This document shows, piece after piece, positions 1-5,295 of a stretch of 5,295 bases of DNA (position 1 is the stretch's first letter; each line of letters starts with the position of its first letter). The notes under the pieces are model-generated. The model saw only the letters and a program-made list of their open reading frames with translations. It made no database searches and was not told where the DNA came from. A program made the position numbers and the translations under genes. Source of the DNA: JAJFTV01 sp036825755 (lineage in GTDB: Bacteria; Chloroflexota; Anaerolineae; Anaerolineales; Anaerolineaceae); the NCBI GenBank assembly GCA_036825755.1, contig DAISXR010000163.1, positions 1 to 5,295 of the forward strand, read 5' to 3'.

Positions 1-1067
1 TCATCCAGCATAGCCAGGTAATTGCGCACCGGGATGTAATTGGCCACCGAGTTGCCGGTGCCCAGGGCATACCCGCCGCCCGGCATGCACTCCTCCAGTA
101 CGCGGCGGGTGTAAGCCCGCACCTCTTCTTCCGTGGCGGTGCACAAAAAATGCACATCCACCCCGCCTAAAATGGCAATGCGCTCACCATACCGTCGTTT
201 GGCTTCCGTTACAGGCAGGATGCTGTCTTCATATGAATGCTTGGCGTCAATACCCACCTCGTCAATCAGGTCATCCATGATCGTTTCCAGATTGCCGCAG
301 GCGTGCAGCAAAAACGGCAGCCCATGTGAATGGGTGATCTGCGCCAGGCGTTTTTGCTGCGGGAAAACATATTTGCGCATGTGCGCCGGCTTGATAAAGG
401 TACCGGTCTTGTAGCCCATATCGTCGCCTAAAAAGAAGGCGCCCACCCCAGGCAGGGAAGCCGCTTTCTCCACCACCCCGGCCAACAGATCGCCGATGCG
501 CTGGAACATGGCTTCCACCAGATCCGGCTGCTCGTACAGCGCCATGGAGAACGGCACGAACCCCATCAGCCACATCACCCATTCCAGAACGCCGCCGGTG
601 GTAAAGGTCATCTTCATCCCTTCCGGAAGGCTGGCAGCCATAAACTCAAAATCGGCGTCATTGTGCGAGGCCCACTCAGGCCAGTGGTACTGTTCAAAAT
701 CCTGCCAGGTCTGGATCACGCCATGCGATTCATCCACCCAGCGGCGCTGGCTGCGCGGCAGGGCGGCGGTATCATCGGCTGAAAGCTGTTCCTGGTAAAA
801 ATCCATGTTGACCGGCTGCCAGACAAAATCCCAGCCCACCTTGCGGCAGAAACGGATGCGCTGGAGCTGCCCGGCCTGGCATTGACTGCGATTCTGGCGG
901 TTGTAAGGGATGTATGTTTCACCCAAAATCGCCCCGATCACCTCGGGATCGGCAAATAACTCGATAAACGGCAGGCGTTCCGGTATCTCGCGCCGGCAAA
1001 CTGCTTCAAGCTGCGAAAAATCCGGTTTTCGACCCGGCCAAAGACATTCGTCATCTGATTGTGACAT
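1..1067 (-). CDS. Uroporphyrinogen-decarboxylase-family protein (not HemE), C-terminus cut by window edge
   Basis: This open frame starts at the ATG at 1067-1065 and gives 355 residues without a stop before running off the left edge. Family members are usually about 350-380 residues, so only the last residues are probably missing. An AGGAG ribosome site lies 6 nt upstream. The sequence matches the UroD/methyltransferase TIM-barrel family: GDDMG at 214-218, HAC at 255-257, ILGGVD at 299-304, and a C-terminal GTGN motif at 336-339. The RQAGR motif of true uroporphyrinogen decarboxylase (HemE) is absent near the N-terminus, so a haem-pathway role is unlikely. Related MtaA/MtbA enzymes bind zinc through His-x-Cys plus a later Cys. 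Here H255 and C257 are kept, but my alignment places Asn339 at the later Cys position. The reaction and substrate cannot be named; a corrinoid-linked methyltransferase-like role is possible. It is transcribed away from the Phn transporter. Confidence 0.88.
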   Translation of the reverse strand, partial: MSQSDDECLWPGRKPDFSQLEAVCRREIPERLPFIELFADPEVIGAILGETYIPYNRQNRSQCQAGQLQRIRFCRKVGWDFVWQPVNMDFYQEQLSADDTAALPRSQRRWVDESHGVIQTWQDFEQYHWPEWASHNDADFEFMAASLPEGMKMTFTTGGVLEWVMWLMGFVPFSMALYEQPDLVEAMFQRIGDLLAGVVEKAASLPGVGAFFLGDDMGYKTGTFIKPAHMRKYVFPQQKRLAQITHSHGLPFLLHACGNLETIMDDLIDEVGIDAKHSYEDSILPVTEAKRRYGERIAILGGVDVHFLCTATEEEVRAYTRRVLEECMPGGGYALGTGNSVANYIPVRNYLAMLD

Positions 1068-1073
1068 GGGAAT

Positions 1074-1078
1074 CTCCT
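1074..1078 (-). promoter_or_regulatory. Ribosome binding site of the UroD-family gene
   Basis: Read on the minus strand, this is AGGAG, 6 nt before the ATG at 1067. It supports that start, and no competing in-frame start with a better site is visible. Confidence 0.8.
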
Positions 1079-1099
1079 GAAAGAAAACAGGCTGACCCC

Positions 1100-1105
1100 A
1101 TTATA
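1100..1105 (-). promoter_or_regulatory. Candidate -10 element for the UroD-family gene
   Basis: The minus strand reads TATAAT here, a perfect sigma-70-type -10 hexamer, about 33 nt from the start codon. With 17-nt spacing the -35 position (1123-1128) reads TCAGGG, a poor match to TTGACA, and there is no extended -10 TG. Either the promoter is weak or activator-dependent, or the hexamer is a chance match. Confidence 0.45.
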
Positions 1106-1169
1106 CCGTCAGGAGTCTCTTTCCCTGAGCGTTTGAATTACAGATGTAAAATCCGTAAAGTAACGGCTT

Positions 1170-1193
1170 ATTTATCATGCGCGCATGGTAAAT
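1170..1193. promoter_or_regulatory. 24-bp near-perfect palindrome, candidate operator
   Basis: The core CATGCGCGCATG (1176-1187) is a perfect 12-bp palindrome. Symmetry resumes outside it as ATTTA on the left (1170-1174) and TAAAT on the right (1189-1193). Only one of twelve base pairs, 1175/1188, breaks it. It ends 5 bp before the TATAAT at 1199-1204 and covers the position of that promoter's -35 hexamer. That is where a repressor dimer would block RNA polymerase. The binding protein is not encoded in the window and I cannot assign a regulator family. A short cruciform or RNA hairpin role is less likely, because the element lies upstream of the expected transcript start. Confidence 0.6.
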
Positions 1194-1198
1194 CTCGC

Positions 1199-1204
1199 TA
1201 TAAT
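1199..1204 (+). promoter_or_regulatory. Candidate -10 element of the phn operon promoter
   Basis: A perfect TATAAT lies 53 nt upstream of the phnD start codon, so transcription would begin near 1211 and leave a leader of about 47 nt. The 17-nt-spaced -35 position (1176-1181) reads CATGCG, which does not resemble TTGACA and falls inside the palindrome. A TTATCA at 1172-1177 matches 4 of 6 bases but its 21-nt spacing is too long. Control by an activator or another sigma factor is possible. Confidence 0.55.
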
Positions 1205-1257
1205 AGAAAGTATTGAGAAACTTGTTGCCGGATCTAATTTGTCAAGGAGATTGAATA

Positions 1258-2334
1258 ATGAAGAAGCTGAGCGTACTGTTCATTCTTTCCGTGCTGGTGA
1301 TCAGCACCATGGTATTGAGCGCATGTGCAGCCCCTGCCGCCACGCAGGCACCCGCCACCGAGGCCCCGGTTGTGGAAGAAGCGACCGAAGCCCCTACCGA
1401 AGCGCCGGTTGTCACAGAAGCCCCAACTGAAGCTCCAACAGCAGCGCCGACCGAAGCCCCCGCTGCCGAACTGGGCACTGCCGAGAACCCCATTATCCTG
1501 GCGTTTGCGCCTTCCATGACCAGTCAGCAGATTGTGGAAAGCGGCGGCCCGCTGGTGGACGCTCTGTCTGCAGCCACCGGTCTGGTTTTTGAACCGAACA
1601 TCCCCACCTCATACGCCGCTTTGATCGAGGCTATGGGTTCCGGCAACGCGCATGTGGCTCTGTTCCCCACCTTTGCTTATCTGGTTGCCCATGATAAGGG
1701 TTATGCGGATGTAGGCCTGATCGTGGAACGCTATGGTTCCACCTTCTACGGGGCGCAGTTTATCGCCGCCAAAGCCAGCGGTTTCACATCGTACTTTGAT
1801 CCCGCAACCAATACCAACACCGCTGACGCTGCCACCGCCCTGGCGCAGTTTGAAGGCAAGAAACCCTGCTGGACTGATCCGCTTTCGACCTCCGGCTACA
1901 TCATCCCGGCCGGCTACCTGGCCGATCTGGGTATTACCACCCAGGCAGCCGCTTTTGTTCAGGGGCACCCCACCGTGGTCACCGCGTTAAATGCCGGCGG
2001 TATCTGCGACTTCGGCGCCACCTTTATTGATGTTCGCACCAACCCTGCTCTGCAGGAATCCATCCCGGACGTGATGGACAAGATCGATGTGATCTGGCGC
2101 ACCGATCCCATTATCCCCAACGATAACATTTCGTTTGCCACCGGAATGGACCCTGAACTGGTCGCGAAGATTAAACAGGCCTTCCTGGATCTGTCAGCCA
2201 CCGAAGATGGCAAAGCCATCCTCAAAGCCATCTATGAATTCGAGTCGGTCAAAGAGACTGACGACACCTTCTACGATGAATTCCGCGTCTATCTGCAGGC
2301 GGCCGGTTTCGATTACACCACTGCAATCAACTAG
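1258..2334 (+). CDS. phnD: Phosphonate/phosphite/phosphate ABC transporter substrate-binding lipoprotein (PhnD-like)
   Basis: This 358-residue protein is the extracytoplasmic receptor of a Phn-type ABC importer. A lipoprotein signal peptide (Lys2-Lys3, hydrophobic core 4-19, lipobox LSAC with Cys23) should anchor it to the membrane. A flexible Thr/Glu/Ala/Pro linker follows to about residue 70, and the binding fold starts near 79. PhnD-family signs are STSG at 210-213 (the oxyanion-binding segment in the family), GH at 236-237, the segment ending in CDFGA (250-254), and WRTDPIIPN at 280-288. Cys204 and Cys250 flank the STSG and CDFG segments and could form a disulfide. The start is firm: AGGAG at 1245-1249 lies 8 nt before the ATG, and the signal peptide begins there. 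It is the first gene of the phnDCEE operon and is followed by a terminator. The ligand could be a phosphonate, phosphite or phosphate; sequence alone does not decide. Confidence 0.93.
   Translation: MKKLSVLFILSVLVISTMVLSACAAPAATQAPATEAPVVEEATEAPTEAPVVTEAPTEAPTAAPTEAPAAELGTAENPIILAFAPSMTSQQIVESGGPLVDALSAATGLVFEPNIPTSYAALIEAMGSGNAHVALFPTFAYLVAHDKGYADVGLIVERYGSTFYGAQFIAAKASGFTSYFDPATNTNTADAATALAQFEGKKPCWTDPLSTSGYIIPAGYLADLGITTQAAAFVQGHPTVVTALNAGGICDFGATFIDVRTNPALQESIPDVMDKIDVIWRTDPIIPNDNISFATGMDPELVAKIKQAFLDLSATEDGKAILKAIYEFESVKETDDTFYDEFRVYLQAAGFDYTTAIN
1357..1461 (+). repeat. TEAP tetrapeptide repeat linker in phnD
   Basis: Six Thr-Glu-Ala-Pro units (residues 34-37, 43-46, 47-50, 53-56, 57-60, 65-68) and one TAAP (61-64) form a proline-rich, probably unfolded spacer between the lipid anchor and the binding domain. 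All six TEAP units use different codon combinations, so the repeat looks maintained at the protein level rather than recently made by slippage. Linkers of this kind are frequent in Anaerolineae lipoproteins. Confidence 0.8.
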
Positions 2335-2347
2335 CAGCAAGTAACCA

Positions 2348-2390
2348 AAAGGGCTGTCTGAACGAAAGGCCAGACAGCCCTTTCTTTTTT
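2348..2390 (+). terminator. Rho-independent terminator between phnD and phnC
   Basis: A perfect 13-bp stem pairs 2348-2360 (core GGGCTGTCTG) with 2371-2383 (core CAGACAGCCC) around a 10-nt loop. After a C at 2384 come six Ts (2385-2390). It begins 14 nt after the phnD stop and ends 12 nt before the phnC GTG. No promoter fits between it and phnC, so the downstream genes need readthrough or a promoter inside phnD. The usual effect of such an element is excess binding protein over the membrane complex. Confidence 0.9.
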
Positions 2391-2392
2391 CG

Positions 2393-2398
2393 AAAGGA
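2393..2398 (+). promoter_or_regulatory. Ribosome binding site that fixes the phnC GTG start
   Basis: AAAGGA sits 4 nt before the GTG at 2403, slightly close but usable. No in-frame ATG lies between the terminator and this GTG. The encoded start, MLEVKNLTKVYPNG, is typical of PhnC proteins. The site lies directly after the terminator T-tract, and GAAAGG (2392-2397) can pair with CCTTTC (2379-2384). Confidence 0.75.
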
Positions 2399-2402
2399 TA
2401 CC

Positions 2403-3173
2403 GTGCTCGAAGTTAAGAATTTAACCAAAGTTTACCCGAACGGTACCCAGGCATTGACCGATGTCAGTTTCACGGTACCTGACGGCGAGTTTCTGGTCGT
2501 CATCGGACTTTCCGGGTCAGGGAAATCCACTTTGCTGCGCTGCATCAACCGCCTGATTGATCCCACCTCAGGCCAGATTATCTGGAACGGGCAGGATGTC
2601 ACGGCCGCCCAGGGCAGTGAGCTGCGTCATATCCGCCGGCATATCGGCATGGTGTTCCAGCAGTTTAACCTGGTCAAACGCTCGTCGGTGATCACCAATG
2701 TGCTCAGCGGCCGGCTGGGATACGTCAGCATACTGCCTTCGCTGTTTGGCATGTGGTCGCGTGAAGACCGCAAACTGGCCATGCAGGCGCTGGAGACCGT
2801 GGGCATTGCCGATAAGGCAGAAGAACGCGCCGATGCGCTTTCCGGCGGGCAGCAGCAGCGGGTGGGAATTGCTCGCGCCCTGATGCAGGAACCCACCCTG
2901 GTACTGGCCGATGAACCGGTTGCCAGCCTGGATCCCGTTCTGGCGCACAGTATTCTGCAGTATCTTGAAATGCTGAACAAAAACCGCGGAACCACGGTGA
3001 TCTGCAGCCTGCACTTCCTCGATCTGGTTCAGCGCTATGCCACGCATGTGATTGCTCTCAAAGACGGCCTTAAAGTGTTTGAGGGCTCCCCGCAGGAAAT
3101 CAACCGGGCCCGCTTCAAAGAAATCTACGGTGAAGAAGCCCAGGAAGTCAAAGCCACCATGGTAGGTTCATAA
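2403..3173 (+). CDS. phnC: Phosphonate-type ABC transporter ATP-binding protein (PhnC-like)
   Basis: This 256-residue cytoplasmic ATPase should power the PhnD/PhnE importer as a dimer. All catalytic motifs are intact: Walker A GLSGSGKST at 35-43, Q-loop Gln86 in QQFNL, signature LSGGQQQR at 146-153, Walker B LVLADE at 166-171 with catalytic Glu171, D-loop SLD at 175-177, and H-loop His204. The region between Q-loop and signature, with SGRLGY at 102-107 and a SLFGMWSRED stretch at 113-122, is characteristic of PhnC rather than of general amino-acid or nitrate ATPases. The length is normal for the family. The start codon is GTG, supported by AAAGGA just upstream. The stop codon shares its last base with the ATG of the next gene (TAATG), which suggests translational coupling to the first permease. 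Expression must pass or bypass the terminator upstream. Confidence 0.96.
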   Translation: MLEVKNLTKVYPNGTQALTDVSFTVPDGEFLVVIGLSGSGKSTLLRCINRLIDPTSGQIIWNGQDVTAAQGSELRHIRRHIGMVFQQFNLVKRSSVITNVLSGRLGYVSILPSLFGMWSREDRKLAMQALETVGIADKAEERADALSGGQQQRVGIARALMQEPTLVLADEPVASLDPVLAHSILQYLEMLNKNRGTTVICSLHFLDLVQRYATHVIALKDGLKVFEGSPQEINRARFKEIYGEEAQEVKATMVGS

Positions 3174-4549
3174 TGACCAGACCGGCAGGAAAAAGAACGG
3201 GCAAAGGCTGGTTTGTTCTGTCGGTAGTTCTGTCCATGCTGGTACCGGGGTTGGGGCAGATGGTTCAGGGCCGCACCAAACGGGGCAGTACCATTTTGCT
3301 GCTGGCGGTTACCGCGGTGCTCACAGTGCTGTGGTATAAGGTGCCGGCCTGGTATTATGTAGCGGGTCTTTTCTGGGTCTGGAACATTATCGATACCCTG
3401 CTGCCGGCCAGCCGTAGCCCCATGTTTGTGGGGGTGCTGATCTGGCTGGTGCTGACTTTTGGCATCGGTTCCCGGGTAACTGATTTCAAACCCGCGGCGC
3501 TCTTCCAGAACCAGGAACGGGCCTCCGCGGTAATTAAACCCATGCTGCGGCCCAGTTTCTTTGAATCAAAATCGGAAGTGAAGGAGGGTTGGGCATTTAT
3601 TGAGGTGCCCTGCTCTGCGGATCCGCCGCTGCCCGACAAGACCGTGAACGGAGTACGGGTGTACATCACCCCGTCCTGCGCCAACGTCAATGAATTTCTG
3701 TCGATCAACGCCGAGGGCCTGTGGCCGGATTATCCGGTCACCTTGTACTGGATCGATACCATCTCTTCGCAGGCTGGAAAGTGGGAGGGGATGGCTGATG
3801 CGGAAGGAAAGGTATCCTTCTTCATCCAGGTGCCGCCGCGCGTGCTTACCAACTCCACCGACCCCACCTCGCCCACCCTTCATCAGCCGACGGTGTCACA
3901 GGTCAAGCAGATCAAAGGCATCCAGTTGACCAAAACGGCCGGGTATCTGCTGCAGGGCATCTATGAGACGATCGCGCTGGCCCTGGTAGCTACCACACTG
4001 GGCGCCATCCTGGCCCTGCCGATCAGTTTTCTGGCGGCCCGCAATCTGATGGGCGGTAACCCGGTCACCATGGTGATCTACTATGTGGTGCGCACCCTGC
4101 TCAATTTCTTCCGCTCCATCGAGGCGCTCATCCTGGCCATCATCTTTGTAGTGATCGTGGGGCTGGGGCCGTTCCCGGGCATGCTGGCCATCACGGTGCA
4201 TACCATCGCCGCGCTGGGCAAGCTGTACTCTGAGGTGATCGAGGGCATCAACCCCGGCCCAATTGAGGCGGTGCGGGCTACCGGCGCCAACTGGACCCAG
4301 GTGGTGCGCTACGCGGTTATCCCGCAAATCGTGCCATCCTTCACCGCACTCACCATCTACCGCTGGGATATCAATGTGCGCTCATCCACCATCATCGGCT
4401 TTGTGGGCGGCGGCGGAATTGGCTTTTACCTGTACCAGTGGATTTTGCTGGGTGATTACCGCTCCCTGTCCAGCGCGTTCATCGCCATTGCGGTGGTGGT
4501 GATCACGCTTGACTTCTTCAGCGCGCGTTTGCGGGAAAAGATTCGCTAG
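3173..4549 (+). CDS. phnE: PhnE-like ABC permease with N-terminal PGLGQ membrane module and extracytoplasmic Cys-pair domain
   Basis: At 458 residues this permease is far longer than canonical PhnE (about 260-290). The standard channel is at about 255-458: it has RSIE (314-317), the EAA coupling loop EAVRATGA at 365-372 followed by AVIPQ, and NVRSSTIIGFVGGGGIG at 401-417. Ahead of it are three extra parts. Residues 1-72 form a hydrophobic module with VPGLGQ at 24-29 and probably two to three membrane passes. One further helix spans about 83-100. Residues 102-253 form a soluble, predicted extracytoplasmic domain with Cys147, Cys169, PVTLYW (188-193) and ADAEGKVSF (208-216), suggestive of a beta-sandwich. 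The start overlaps the phnC stop by one base; the Shine-Dalgarno is weak (TAGG at 3163-3166), so coupling is likely. With the next gene it should make a heterodimeric channel. The channel assignment is firm; the role of the added parts is unknown. Confidence 0.93.
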   Translation: MTRPAGKRTGKGWFVLSVVLSMLVPGLGQMVQGRTKRGSTILLLAVTAVLTVLWYKVPAWYYVAGLFWVWNIIDTLLPASRSPMFVGVLIWLVLTFGIGSRVTDFKPAALFQNQERASAVIKPMLRPSFFESKSEVKEGWAFIEVPCSADPPLPDKTVNGVRVYITPSCANVNEFLSINAEGLWPDYPVTLYWIDTISSQAGKWEGMADAEGKVSFFIQVPPRVLTNSTDPTSPTLHQPTVSQVKQIKGIQLTKTAGYLLQGIYETIALALVATTLGAILALPISFLAARNLMGGNPVTMVIYYVVRTLLNFFRSIEALILAIIFVVIVGLGPFPGMLAITVHTIAALGKLYSEVIEGINPGPIEAVRATGANWTQVVRYAVIPQIVPSFTALTIYRWDINVRSSTIIGFVGGGGIGFYLYQWILLGDYRSLSSAFIAIAVVVITLDFFSARLREKIR

Positions 4550-4551
4550 CC

Positions 4552-5295
4552 ATGAAATCCCTGTCGAAATACCTCAAACCCGTACGATTTACGCTGATTT
4601 TGATCGCGGTGATCGTGGTATACGCGGTCAGCCTGAAAATCACCCAGTTTGATCCGGTCAAGCTGGTTGTCTCGGCGCCCAAGGCGGAAAAAATCCTGGG
4701 CGAGTTCTTCCGCGCTGATGTCTTTACCCGCTCCTCCAGCAGCATCGCATACGAATATGATTTTCCGGTGCCGTGCGGCGCGGCCCCTGAAGCCGGGCAG
4801 CAGATCAGCGGTCCGCGCATTGAGCTGGAGCTTCCATGCGGTGAACCGGGCCAGTCATTTCTGGTGCATGGTTATGAACTGGGCGCCAATACACCGGTGG
4901 CTATGTGGTGGGTCTTCCCTGACGGCAATACCCTGGCAGCCGGGCGTTTCAGCACCGATGCCAGCGGCGAGTTCAGCCGCGAGGTGGAGATCCGACCGAT
5001 CCTTGCCACCAAAGACGGCCAACCGGTCAAACTGCGCGCCGATGTGAGTACCCCCGACACCCGCCTGACCTTCACAGGTACGGTAAAAGATGTGGTGGAT
5101 GCTATGGTGGTGACCATCTTCATGGCGCTGCTGGCCACCACCGTGGGAACGATTTTCGCGGTGCCGCTGGGGTTCATGGCAGCCAGCAACATCACCCGGC
5201 ACGGGCCGGTTGGCAGCGGTGTTTATTATTTCGTCCGGTCGCTGCTCAACCTGATCCGCTCGTATGAGCCGCTGGTGATGGCTACCATCTTCGCG
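4552..5295 (+). CDS. phnE: Second PhnE-like ABC permease with extracytoplasmic Cys-pair domain, C-terminus cut by window edge
   Basis: The ATG lies 2 nt after the stop of the first permease, and 248 residues are open to the right edge. The N-terminus is short and basic (Lys2 to Arg12), followed by one membrane helix at about 13-28. A soluble, predicted extracytoplasmic domain at about 30-177 has Cys75 and Cys96, PVAMWW (115-120) and TDASGEFSR (135-143). Channel helices start near 180, with LLATTVGTIFAVP (193-205) and LLNLIRSYE (231-239), equivalent to LLNFFRSIE of the upstream gene. The EAA loop and the rest of the channel lie beyond the window. The soluble domain aligns with that of the first permease, so the two are diverged paralogues. 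It lacks the PGLGQ module. The Shine-Dalgarno is poor (GGGAAAAG at 4533-4540, about 11 nt away), so translation probably depends on coupling. No frameshift or stop is seen. Confidence 0.9.
   Translation, partial: MKSLSKYLKPVRFTLILIAVIVVYAVSLKITQFDPVKLVVSAPKAEKILGEFFRADVFTRSSSSIAYEYDFPVPCGAAPEAGQQISGPRIELELPCGEPGQSFLVHGYELGANTPVAMWWVFPDGNTLAAGRFSTDASGEFSREVEIRPILATKDGQPVKLRADVSTPDTRLTFTGTVKDVVDAMVVTIFMALLATTVGTIFAVPLGFMAASNITRHGPVGSGVYYFVRSLLNLIRSYEPLVMATIFA

Noticed and set aside
1..1067. True uroporphyrinogen decarboxylase HemE
   Set aside because: The N-terminal RQAGR signature is missing and the HxC and GTGN motifs point to another branch of the superfamily.
1153..1166. Small inverted repeat CCGT ... 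ACGG beside the palindrome
   Set aside because: Only four base pairs match, which is expected by chance at this length.
1185..1430. Open frame starting at ATG 1185 ahead of phnD, 81 codons
   Set aside because: It starts inside the palindrome upstream of the expected transcript start, has no ribosome site, and overlaps the phnD signal peptide and linker in another frame. The product is low-complexity and resembles nothing.
1242..1517. Minus-strand open frame with a VGASVGA-type repeat
   Set aside because: It is the antisense reading of the TEAP-coding repeat; the apparent repeat follows from the codons of phnD.
2568..3047. Minus-strand open frame of 159 codons
   Set aside because: It lies wholly opposite phnC, whose catalytic motifs are all intact. 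The frame is open because of GC-rich codon bias.
3896..4327. Minus-strand open frame of 143 codons, rich in His, Gln and Asp
   Set aside because: It is antisense to the PhnE channel; its composition is that expected from reverse reading of hydrophobic codons.
1..5295. Search for tRNA or rRNA genes, CRISPR arrays, insertion sequences or att sites
   Set aside because: Nothing of these types was recognised by eye. Genes fill nearly the whole window and the only longer gap is the 190-bp divergent promoter region.

Overview
The window holds most of an ABC importer operon of the phosphonate/phosphite/phosphate (Phn) type. It is transcribed divergently from a gene for a uroporphyrinogen-decarboxylase-fold protein. 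The organism is probably a bacterium of the Chloroflexota (Anaerolineae-like). The main clue is the substrate-binding lipoprotein: its lipobox is followed by a long Thr-Glu-Ala-Pro repeat linker, a style common in that group. The fairly high GC content and the PGLGQ-type membrane module fit but prove nothing. The taxonomic call is an inference.

Layout. Positions 1-1067 (minus strand) encode a UroD-superfamily protein that runs off the left edge, probably lacking only its last residues. Positions 1068-1257 are the divergent intergenic region. It has a TATAAT -10-like hexamer facing each way and a 24-bp near-perfect palindrome placed where the -35 element of the transporter promoter should be. 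On the plus strand follow phnD (1258-2334, binding lipoprotein), a strong intrinsic terminator (2348-2390), phnC (2403-3173, ATPase, GTG start), a first phnE permease (3173-4549) and a second phnE permease (4552 to the right edge, truncated).

How the genes work together. PhnD should capture an oxyanion outside the membrane. The two PhnE subunits should form a heterodimeric channel, and PhnC should power it. phnC and the first phnE share one base (TAATG), and the two phnE genes are 2 nt apart, so the last three genes look translationally coupled. The terminator after phnD should make the binding protein more abundant than the membrane complex. No C-P lyase, phosphite dehydrogenase or pho-regulon gene is visible, so the exact substrate is open.

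The most unusual feature is the permease pair. Both PhnE proteins carry a roughly 145-150 residue insert, predicted to be extracytoplasmic, ahead of the standard PhnE channel. The inserts are recognisably homologous and each has two cysteines 21-22 residues apart. The first permease also has an extra N-terminal membrane module of about 72 residues with a PGLGQ motif, which the second lacks. Canonical PhnE proteins are about 260-290 residues and lack these parts.
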